From the NCBI GenBank assembly GCA_037974965.1, contig JBBPFI010000009.1, positions 868,001 through 932,000 on the forward strand: a DNA stretch of 64,000 bases. The letters run 5' to 3'. The notes beneath the pieces are model-generated. The model made no database searches and had not been told where the DNA came from. It was given only the letters and a program-made list of their open reading frames with translations. The translations under genes and the position numbers were made by a program. Positions 11,019-20,900 of the stretch are shown one piece after another (the stretch's first letter is position 1; each line of letters starts with the position of its first letter). This stretch comes from Dacryopinax spathularia (taxonomy: Eukaryota; Basidiomycota; Dacrymycetes; Dacrymycetales; Dacrymycetaceae).

Positions 11019-11551
11019 ACCATTCCCGCCTCCTTCCATTGTCACCTCGACACCGATCATTCCCCCTATCCCTAGATACACCAACATCGACCACTTCTCT
11101 GCATTATCGCAATCACCGCATTGCATGGCGCTAGTTTTCCCTATTCTCCGCAATTGTGTACTAGCCTAGCAATGCCCTGTTTTACTAATATATTTCCATC
11201 CACAGCAACCACTTCCCATTTGTGCATGTTCAGCATAGTACTGTCCATCATGTCGAAAAGAAGCGTGCGGCGAGGACCCCAAAAACCGCAGGTGCCGTTG
11301 TGCGTTGGAGTCGCCGCTCATCGGCGCGCCACAGAACCTCGATCCTTTTGCCCCGCTCGTCAGGCCTGTTCTCGCTTCGTTCACGAATGTGGCTTGACGT
11401 CACCTGTTCAGACCGGGATGATACATATACCCCCCGCGCCCACTCTCTGGGAGCAGCAAAAGCCAGCTTAAGCACTCGCACACAACCCACCTACTACAAC
11501 AACCACTCACACTACCGTCTGCTACTATTAGCGAAGGCAGAAAAGTCAACG
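11019..11551. other. Intergenic region, 3' of p31comet-like gene and promoter of the next gene
   Basis: No coding sequence recognised. The last 100 bases before the next ATG are rich in CAC/ACA and CTA triplets, like a 5' leader. No other signal seen. Confidence 0.4.
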
Positions 11552-12071
11552 ATGGCCACCGAATCAGCAGCCAAAGAGACGCAAGACCTCCGGTTCGTCA
11601 GCGCTCCGGGGTCGGGGAAGGATATGACCACGGACGCCAAGTTCAAGAAACAGTATCAGACTGTGACGCCTAATGAGGTGGCTGGGGTGGATATTAATGA
11701 GCAGGGGCTGAGGGACCCGCCGCAGGTACGTTAGCCTTCTTCTTCCTGCCTTTCTTCTGTTCTTCCTTTCTTGCCGTGCTCCTTCTCCTGGCTGCCTTGC
11801 TGGTTGGATGTGCTGGATGACGGCAGGCACGGCAAGATCGAGGAAGGAGGCAGGAAGCTAGATATATGCACCCATACTGACCCCCCTTCCGCAGAACGTA
11901 CCAGTCGGCCAGCCCTCCACCGGCCGAGGCCAACAATACCCTCCAGTCGAATACGAGCCCGACGAGGCGGACGGCGAGGTCGGAAAGGAAGGACCTGGGA
12001 AAGGGAGGCCCAAGTTGCTGGACGTGAACAACGAGCTTATTGAGGAGAGCGAGACTGTTACGAAGCCTTGA
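11552..12071 (+). CDS. Small conserved-looking hydrophilic protein, function unknown
   Basis: Two exons join in phase: 11552-11725 (58 codons) and 11895-12071 (58 codons plus stop), giving 116 residues. The intron (11726-11894) is 169 nt, longer than most here. The protein starts MATESAAKETQDLRFVSAPG, lacks a signal peptide or TM segment, and is acidic toward the end (NNELIEESETVTKP). The middle carries QKQYQTV-like and VAGVDINEQGL stretches that look conserved rather than random. I do not recognise a family. Clean exon phases and a CDS-like composition support a real gene. It converges with the thiolase gene, with about 160 bp between their stops. Confidence 0.6.
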
Positions 12072-12234
12072 GCCTGTCCCTCTGTCTGGTGAGATGATCG
12101 AATCATTGGGAGGGCACGGAAGAGGGGTTGTTGAAAACTGTATCGAGTACAACAGAGAATGCGAATGAATTCCATCCATCCGGCCTAGAGTGTTACATAT
12201 GCAGGAATGTTTCGTCTGAAGAGGAGGTTGCAAG

Positions 12235-13546
12235 TTACTCCCGAACAAAGACAGCCGCCGCCCCCATCCCGAGCCCAATACACATACTAGTAACCAGCAC
12301 CCGCCCTCCCCTCCTCTCCAGTTCCGCCAGTCCCGTCGCAAGCTGTCTCGCCCCCGTCGCTCCGAGCGGATGACCCAGGGCAATAGCGCCCCCGTTGACG
12401 TTGACCTTCTCGATATCCAACCCGAGCTTCTGGACGCAGTAGACGTACATGCTTGCGAAGGCTTCGTTGATCTCGAATAGGTCTACGTCTTTTATCTCCA
12501 GGCCGGCTTGCTGGAGCGCCATGGGGATTGCAATGCTGGGGCCGATGCCCATTATGCGCGGAGCGAGGCCAGCAACCGCGGTGGTTATGAAGCGGGCTTT
12601 GATAGGCAGACCGAGCTCCTCAGCCTTGCGCCGCGTCATAAGGAGGACAGAGGCAGCGCCGTCCGTGATCTGGGAGGCGTTCCCCCCCGTCGTCCTCCCC
12701 GCGCCCCACTGCGGGAACGCAGCCCTGATCTTCCCCAGCGCTTGGGCGGTCGTACCCGGGCGGATCCCGTCATCCCGCTCAACGACGATCTTCTTCCTCT
12801 CCCCCGTCTGTGGGTCCTTGGCGTACGCCTCGATGGGCACGATCTCCGCCTTGAACAGTCCCTTTTCCTGCGCCCTGGCCGCTCGCTGCTGGGAAAGAGC
12901 GGCGAAGTCGTCCATCTTCTCCCGGGTGATGTTAAAGTCCGCAGCGACGTTCTCGGACGTCCAGCCCATCGGCATGACGCAGTCCTTCGCTACTGGATGT
13001 GCCATGATCTCCTCCGAGAGAGGCGGGGAGCCTTCGTCCTTGTTGAACGACATGCTCTCCACCCCAACCGCCAGGCCAATCTGGATCTGGCCGGCCTTGA
13101 TCTGGTTAGCGACGGCTGTGACTGCCATCAGGCCACTGGAGCAGAACCGGTTGATCACTTGCGTTGGGGTCGTGTCGGGAAACCCGGCCGCGAGGGCCGA
13201 GGCGCGCGCTTCGTAGCCCGCTGACTTGGGGAGGACGGTCCCGACTGTGATGTCCTCTACGAGGGAGGGGGGGATGCCCATACGGGGGATGGTCGCTTTG
13301 AGCATGCTTGTCAGGAGCTCATCGGAGCTGTGCACGCTGTCAGTCCGGACTCTTCTTCGCGATGGCTCGGAGGATGGGATGAGGTCAAGGGACGTACCGA
13401 GTGTCTTTGAGGGCGCCTTTCCAGGCTTTGCAGAGAGGGGAACGGATGGCGAGGATGATGACGACGTCGTCGGGCGATTTGGTGTCGAGCTTGGACGAGG
13501 ACGACGAGCCGGTGAAATGCGAGGTGAGCTGTTTCAAGCGATCCAT
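12235..13546 (-). CDS. POT1: Peroxisomal 3-ketoacyl-CoA thiolase
   Basis: Catalyses the last step of fatty-acid beta-oxidation: thiolytic cleavage of 3-ketoacyl-CoA to acetyl-CoA and a shortened acyl-CoA. Two exons (13546-13398 and 13327-12235) join in phase to give 413 residues, the usual size. Residues 3-11, RLKQLTSHF, fit the PTS2 peroxisomal signal (R-L-x5-H-F). Thiolase motifs are present: the nucleophilic cysteine in NRFCSSGL (about residue 112), NEAFASMYVYC, GGAIALGHPLGATGARQ with the catalytic histidine, and the second cysteine in SMCIGLGMGAA near the C-terminus. The PTS2 separates it from cytosolic acetoacetyl-CoA thiolase. Divergent from the SLATT-domain gene with 814 bp between. 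Confidence 0.95.
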
Positions 13547-14360
13547 AGTTCAAGCAAGTTACTCGTAATATCAAACAGCAAAGCAGCAATGCAACGCAAT
13601 GGTGGTGAAGAGCAAAGAAGGGATAGCGAGCTCGAAACCTCTCGTCTGTCAGCTCGTCCAAGCTCCGCAAGAGGGATCTTCCCCGCATGCTCCTAACCGG
13701 CTATGTCCTCGGCAGATCCCTTTTGCGAACTTTCACCTTCCCCCGCTCTCACGTGACCGCGGCTCATGACGCGCCCTCCGTGCATCCGGGGTCTCGGAGT
13801 GGGCGTGGCGGTGCGGGAGGAATGGCCAACCTGAACGAAGGAACGTGCCGTGAACATGATGGAATGAATGCGTGCCTATCCACGCCTCGAGGCTCGGCCC
13901 CGGACTCAGGGCCGGGGGATGTTGAGCACTGAGAGGGTTGTTGGTTCAACATCGGTATCGCCGGCCGTTCTCCCTTCTTTTACTTCGGGCTGATCATCAA
14001 TCAACGAGCTTATCGATCTCCTATCAGCTTCTGCACGCTTCTGAGCGATTGCTCTATCTACCTCTGGGGCTGTGCTGTTGGTTGACCGTTGATCGTTGAC
14101 GGTTTAACGGAGGACACGTTCGTCGGAGCAGAAGAAGGAGGAGAGTGGGAGGACTGAGAGAAGGAGTCCAGATGCTCGGGTGCGTTTTGCTCGTTTGTTG
14201 AAGACGGGCGTCATCGCTCATCGTCCCTTGCTTCCTCTTCCTCGTTGCGCCCCACCATCCCTCCGCCGTCGCTCTCGCTTGTGCGCATACACGTCGCATT
14301 TACTCTATCACCCGACAACGGCTCGCTCGCTATAACACGTGGTCTGCTATTGTGACTACG
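13547..14360. promoter_or_regulatory. Divergent promoter region between the thiolase and SLATT genes
   Basis: 814 bp with starts pointing outward on both sides. Near the thiolase end it contains CTCACGTGACCG (about 13749), a CACGTG E-box. An inverted pair GAGGCTCGGCCCCGGACTC / GAGTC-like GC-rich sequence lies near 13890-13920. A GTTGACCGTTGATCGTTGACGG repeat lies near 14080-14102 (three GTTGA(C/T)CG units). No TATA box seen. Regulatory role is inferred. Confidence 0.4.
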
Positions 14361-16604
14361 ATGAGCAGCGCCAAGCCCACCACACGAGATGTACAGCTCG
14401 CCGCAGAGCGACTGAGGCAAGCGATGGCTGCTTCATCCGGCTCTGGCGTCCCAGGGCCAAACCAACCATCGGCGAACCCGTTCTCGCCTGCTACGCCTAC
14501 ACCGCTGGCCACTGGAGTAGGGGCTGGGGCTGGGACTGGGACTGAGAGAGTTGAGGGAGGGAGGGCGGCTGGTATAGGAGGAGGTGGAGGACCGGCGAGA
14601 GGGAGGACGCAGAGTCAGAGTCAGCGACGACGGGAGACGGCTGGCGAGGGAGAGAGAGATAGGGAGAGAGATAGAGGACGACCAGTCGCTGTTGTGCCGG
14701 TCGATCCTCCACCTAAATCTGCTTTCCGGAAAGGCAGAGACAGACGGCGGACGAGCGACGCTGATTCCACGACCGCTCCTCCGACCGCTCCAGGACCCAC
14801 AGACGTTAGCCCACGCCCAGATCGACCCCCACGCCCCACTGCGCCTACTATCCCTGCTCAAGCTCCTACTGTACCTCAGCCTACTCAGTCCCCTCCTCGA
14901 GAGAGGGCAGTCCGCCCAATCCCAATCCGCACAACGGGCCCAACAACAGCCATCACCGTTTCCCCTCAAGGCGTAACCGTGATCGCCTCACCTACCGCCA
15001 TCTCCCCCACAACCGCCGCCGCTGCTGGTGGAGAGCAAGCTGGAGCAGCACAGACAAGAAAACGAGACCCGCCTGGAAGGGTACAGACCGGCCGGAGACC
15101 GGGCGCTTCACCGCCTCTGCCGAGCCTACCGAGCGCGAACTCTTTACGGGCTATGTCGCCTGCTCCTCAGCAGCAACAACAGCCGCCGGGGTACGACGTC
15201 CCCACTCACCCAGCTCCTCCGGGGCAAGGCGTGCGACTCGTCAGCGGTAGCGCGCTCTCCGAAAACCAGCAGGACGGGCAGCAGCAACAGCAAGGAGGAT
15301 ATCAGCAAGCCCCTCCAGGGTGGCCGACCTCGCCTCAGCCCTTACCACCGATGGAAAGGTATCCGGACAACTACTTCCCCATGCCGGATGTGGGGCCTAT
15401 GTCGCCTCATCAACCCGGTCCTCCTGGACCGCCCGGCCAGGCAGGAGGGGGAGGATATCAACCTGTCCAGCAAGGGTACCAAATCCCTTTCCTTGGCCGC
15501 CCTATCCCTCAGCATCAAGACTCGCACGAACCGGAAGATGGCCTACCCCAGGATCAGCGAGGAGGAGGAGGAGACGGAAGAAGACCTCCCAAGCCTAAAC
15601 GACAATCCCGGCGTAGCCTGCTCGCCTCCGCCCTCCAAGCATTCACGCGTACTCGGCCCGCCCGACCAAGCCCACTTCAACAAGTCCAGACTGCTGGTTC
15701 TCCCCCGCATGCTGAGCCTGGGCAGCTGGAAGCAGGGATGAACGGGCATGAGGTTAGGGGGTATGATTTTGCTGATGAGCATGGGCATGGGTCCGAAGGA
15801 GAGGGGAACGGGTATGCCTACCCCCGTCCTCCAGGGCCTGGACAGCCTCATGCGCCGGTACATCAGCGCGAGATGAGCACCGAGAAGCCCTCATCATTCC
15901 GCACTGCTCAGACAGCCAACACAGGCCAAACGAACCAAACGAACCAGACGAACCCGTCCGCACCTCGTAGTCCTCGTTCGGCAGGGAGTAAGCGACCGTC
16001 GAGCGGAGGAATTATGTCACTCCTCCGGGGTGCGCCGCCCGACCCGAAGCTCCCGCCTACGGACGGGGAGAAGACGGTGGAGGAGCGGATGGAGCATACG
16101 ATCAAGTTGGCTGAGCATACGTATAATAAGCAGGTTTGGCTCGGTGCGCCTCTTTCCTTCCTCTCTAGGGAAAGTGATCAGGGCTGATGTCGAACTGTAG
16201 AGAGGTTCTACGCCGCGGGCATTAACTTGACCATCCTGTTACAATTGCTCTTCGCAGCGGCTATAACAGTCCTCTCCGCCGTCCCCGGGAACCACAGTAT
16301 CCCCACCGCGGTCCTCGGCGCCCTAACGACCCTCCTCGCGGGCCTATTAGCCCGGTACAGAGGCACAAACCAGCCCGAGCGGGCCGGCGCGCACGCAACA
16401 GCCATGCGCACGTTTTTGGCGGAATGCGAGGCGTTCATTGATGATTATGGTGATAAACGGGGGGCGGTGTTTGATGCTAAGATCGCCGAGCTTAGGGCGA
16501 AGTATGAGGTTATTGAGGAGAATGCGGAGAGGGCGGCGAATGGGGTGATGCATGCTGGGTATGAGGTTATGGCTGGTGGGGCGGGGGCCAAGTTTCATTC
16601 ATGA
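14361..16604 (+). CDS. Long disordered protein with C-terminal fungal SLATT two-TM domain
   Basis: Two exons, 14361-16133 and 16203-16604, join in phase to give 724 residues; the acceptor must be the second of two tandem AGs (16201-16202). Residues 1 to about 560 are low-complexity: Pro/Gln/Gly/Arg-rich with QSQSQRRR, poly-Gln and GPPGPPG-like stretches, presumably disordered. The last ~155 residues hold MEHTIKLAEHTYNKQ, then TM1 (about 597-617, INLTILLQLLFAAAITVLSA), a short loop, TM2 (about 622-641, starting IPTAVLGALTTLLAGLLARY) ending in the RG(T/S)xxPE-type motif (RGTNQPER), and a helical tail. This is the pattern of SLATT_fungal. Bacterial SLATT proteins are proposed membrane effectors in nucleotide-signal conflict systems; the fungal role is unknown. 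The ATG at 14361 is the first in frame. Confidence 0.85.
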
Positions 16605-17974
16605 CGCGAGCGCCTCTCGCTACTGCCAATCTGTCTGATGTTTTCGCGATGCGTGTTCCAATTTTGCTGCATTTTCTGCCTTTTCATCTCGAGAAGTTTG
16701 TTGTTGGGGACTGTTTCTGCTAATGTTGCCTCCTACGATCTCATTCGAACGAATTCCACGTACAAATATATGTATAGCCCCCGCTTGTTGTATCTTGCCC
16801 TAGCCTTAGTAGACCAAAGAGAATGAATCCAAACCGCGCAGAGTCGTATGACGTAACACGCTACATACGATAGTAACCAGAAGAGTTGACAGTTGTCAGC
16901 CTGTCCATGACAACGGAGACGACAACGCATTCATAACGACAAGTTCCCCCCCATTCCCGCCCGTTCCCAGCCGGGCCCCGCAGAACGGCAAGTCAATCAG
17001 TATTCCAAACTCGTCCAAGTGCACCGCCTTGCCCTCATTATGTATGAGTTACAACAACTGACAATGTATTTGATCGATTCAAACGGTCGAATCATCCAGA
17101 CCAATACAGAAGCACACAACGTAAAAAGCACGGCCAAAGCGGGATCAACCCAATTCCAGTTTCTGCATTCCGCCGGTCACCACCCGAGCCCTGACCGACC
17201 GAGCGGGTGCGCTCACCGCAGAAAGTGATGATCGGACGAGAGTAGTGATCGGTCCATCGATCCCGTCTGTGATTGATCTGATCGCGCTTCCCTTCGTGCG
17301 ATTTCGATTTCGACGACCCAAAGAAGGTCGCAGGGGCGAAAAGGGGCGTTCTGGGCTCCCTTCCGAGCTGTCCATTCCGGTCCCACCCTCAGCTGTCCAT
17401 CGCCGCCGGCTCGGAGAAGGGAGAAGGACGCGGAGAAGACGGTGGAGTGCAACGCTGCACGCGACGGGACGGGCAACGTGTAGTAACGACAGCGACGACA
17501 AGCTCGACTCGACCTTGACCACCGGCAACTTCCGTACCGTCTGGCTTGGTTTGCCCGCAGTGGATGGAGCCAGCAACTCTTTTCGCTCTCTCTTTCTTGC
17601 ATTTTCCTTACTCATTCCTCTTGCTGGCTTGACTCTCTTTTGCTCGTTCGAGTTCTACGCTGGTGATTCCGAGTTGAGGCACCACTCCGCCAGCGCAAGC
17701 ACGAGAAGCGAGCGGTTGACCACATATATCGCCACGCTTTTACCACGCTTTTCTCGCCAGCTTATCGACACATCGAGTTATCGCCTTCTATCTCCCCCAT
17801 CTTCCGCGGCATTTTCAACCATCCGCCCACCTGCTCTTCCACGTTATTGATCCTATATCTCCCGCCTCGGACTCCCCTCGTGCTGACCAGAGCACCTGAC
17901 AATCACCCGCTGCGACAATCACGCTCCCTCGCTCTCCATAACCAGCAAACCGACAACAACAACCACAGCACAGC
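16605..17974. other. Long intergenic region and probable RasGEF 5' leader
   Basis: 1.37 kb with no gene recognised. The half nearest the RasGEF gene (about 17560-17970) is rich in CT and ends in CAC/ACA-rich leader-like sequence just before the start codon, suggesting a long 5' untranslated region. TACAAATATATGTATAG near 16760 is AT-rich and could lie in the 3' end of the SLATT transcript. Confidence 0.4.
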
Positions 17975-20900
17975 ATGTCCTCCTCTCCTCATTCTCCCTA
18001 CACCTCCCCTACCCATCCATACGCCACCGCCTCCCGCGCCACAGGCGCCAACCAGCGTCCACCTCCAGCTGCAAGCTCAAGCTCTAGCAACCTCTCCGGC
18101 GGCTCGGGCAGTAACACAAGGCGGAGAAGTACGTCGCTGCCATATCATTCGCACCCTTCTGCACTTGGACCTCCTTCGGCGCCGCCCAGGATCCCATTGC
18201 CGGAAGTACCGAGAGACAGCAGTTTGGGGTTGGACGACTGGCCACCTCGATTACCGTCACTTCCTACTTCTCCAGCAGGAGGGGGAGCGAGGTCCACCCC
18301 ACCTGCCCAGTTTCTGGCGCCGGGGCTTAGCGGACAGCCGTTGATCAGCCAGAGTCGGAGTCTGCCGGGTACGGCGGGGGTGGAGAGCAGGTTCCCGACG
18401 CTGCTGGAGGACGACACGGTTGACCCTGTGCGGACTAGCACGGACTCGGGCTTGTCTGGCGCGTCTGAAGCGACGAGTGGACGTTCGTACGGGTCTGTAG
18501 AGAGGTCGAACAGCCGCACAAGTGGGCAGGCAACACCGCTGCCAAGTGTCATGCGGCGCTACTCTACAACCAGTGGGCGCACAAGAGATGGGTTGCCCCC
18601 CACCACCGGTCCCTCGACAGGCAGCGGAAGCGGTACCGGGAGTGTGCTGGGTACGCTTGTCGGAGGAGTGAGGAGCAGAAGCAAGAGTAGGGGAAGGGCG
18701 GGGAGCGACGTGGAGAGCGCTGTGGCGGGGTATGGCAGTCCGTTGATGCCTGCTCTGGCTCTGGACCCGCCTACGCCAGAGGAGAGGGAGCGGCAGCGCT
18801 TGATAGAGCGAGAACGGGCGCGAGAGCTCGAGAGGGAACGAGAACGCGAGCGGGAAAGGGGAAGGGAGAAGGAGAGGGAGCGGGACAGGGATAGAGAGCG
18901 AGACAGGGATAAGGAGAGGGAGAGGGAGAGAGAACGACCAACCCCAGGCGACAGGCCGCGCCAACCGTCCCGCGCAAGCCGGATGATGTCCTCCTTCATC
19001 GGCAACCTGCACTCGCACTCCCATTCCTCCGGTGCAACCACAACCACGACGATCAGCGCGACCGGTAGCCCTCCGCTCCTCTCCACCGCAGGGAGCACGA
19101 GCAGCGGGAGCGGCAGCGGGCCTTCAGCGACGAGCTCAACGATCTGGAAAGGACCTCCAAGCCCGACCAAGCCCGTCCGTACGTCTCCCTCTTTACCTCA
19201 TTTCCCGCAGGCTCTGCAGAGCGCGACGATAAACGAAGACTGGGCCCTCACCTCCCCCTCCGCCGCTCCCGTGCCGTCAATGGGGGACGCAACAGTCAGG
19301 CGCAAGATGTCAGCGCCGAGAGTGGATACGAGCAACGCTGCGCTTGTTCATGGCTTGAGTCGGAGGCCGAGCGTGGGGCTGCTTGGGCTGTCAGGGAGGG
19401 ATGTGGCTATTATGGCCCCTGGGGTGGTGGAGGAGAGTCATGGACGGGCGAGGAGTAATTCGAGGGCTACGGTGCGTCCTACTTCTACCTTCCCATCCCA
19501 TTTCTTCCTCGTCATCATCTTTCTGGCATTCCCCAGCCTGTCTTCTTCTCGAATCATGCGCATATACTCTGATCAGCCCTTCGATTACGCGCATATACCC
19601 TCTTCATCACATCCAATTATGCGCATATATCTCTCCATCACGTCGAATCACGCGCATATATTGACCCCCTCTCCCAGTTATCCGGCCGCGAAACCCCTGC
19701 CTCACTCACAAAACTCCTGCCGGACCCTTTCCCGCTCGCTCCCTCGCCGAACGACGGCACGTCCGACCATCCGTATCATATTGCCGTCTTTGGCCCTAGG
19801 AAGTGTGGGAAGACGACGTTCATCCTTATGGGGCTGGAGAACTGGCCGCATATAAAGCGGGTTGTTGAGGTTGCTGATAAGGAGGGTAACCTGCTCTGTA
19901 TGCCTCCCGTCTCTTCACTTTATCACCCCGTGCTAATACGCTTCTTCATATGGCAGACCAACTCCGATCCTCCAAAATCCGCATGGCCACCCCGGACCCG
20001 ACCCAGCCAGGCCCTGAAGTGCACTACAGGATCCTCGAGATCGATAGTTCTCGCGTTAGTTGGGAGACGGAGGATCGCACTTGGCCAGAGTGGATGCCGC
20101 ATTTGGATGGCGCTTTCGTGTTATTTGACACGAGTAGTTATGGGAATGGGTATGTTTTGCCTGCTGTTGGTGAGTTGCTCTTAATTTCCCTCTTACCTCG
20201 GCTGATAAATGCATGATGAGATCTGATACGGGACCTCAACCTTCCGTGTGTGGTTGTTGGCACCAAGACGGACCTGCCCGAAGCACTTCCCCTTCCGAAG
20301 ATGGACGCTCGCACCCGAACGAGAGACGTCGGCCTCGTTGGGTTCTCCTCCGAGCAAGGGCACAAGAACCGAGTCGCAGCGAAACACTGCTTTAGGTACC
20401 TATGCAAAGTCGTCACAGGCGGGGAGATGCGTGAGTTCTTTGTTCCTATTTTTGTCTGCTTGTTCCAGCGTCTGGTGCTTCTGGCCCTTTGTGCTTCTGA
20501 TTCTGCTTCGCCGAAGTTGGACCTTCGCGCGGGGTTCGGCGGAGCTGCACCGAAGCACCGCTTCAGGGGTCGTTATCGCCGAGATAGGAGGCCCAAGGCC
20601 CCAGATCGTCCAGATCCCCCCGGGCGCTCGCCTCATGTTTGGCACGCCTGTACCCCCATCCAGCGCCATTGCCCATTAGCGTATTGTCTCGGGATGCTTC
20701 CCCTGGCAACCATCGCGCGTTGTTGAGAATTCCCGAGAGCTCGGAATACCTCATGTAGGGAGCACGTCACTGACTGTTTGAACGCATATATGCGTGTCTC
20801 TCTGGTTGAACAGGCGACGGACGAGGAACGACGCTAATGACGCCTATCTCCTCTACCCCGGTGACGCCTATCATCCAGTCTCTTACAGCGACGAGCCGTC

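Noticed and set aside
12449-13224. Long open frames antisense to the thiolase gene
   Set aside because: High GC content and codon bias keep the opposite strand open; the products resemble no family.
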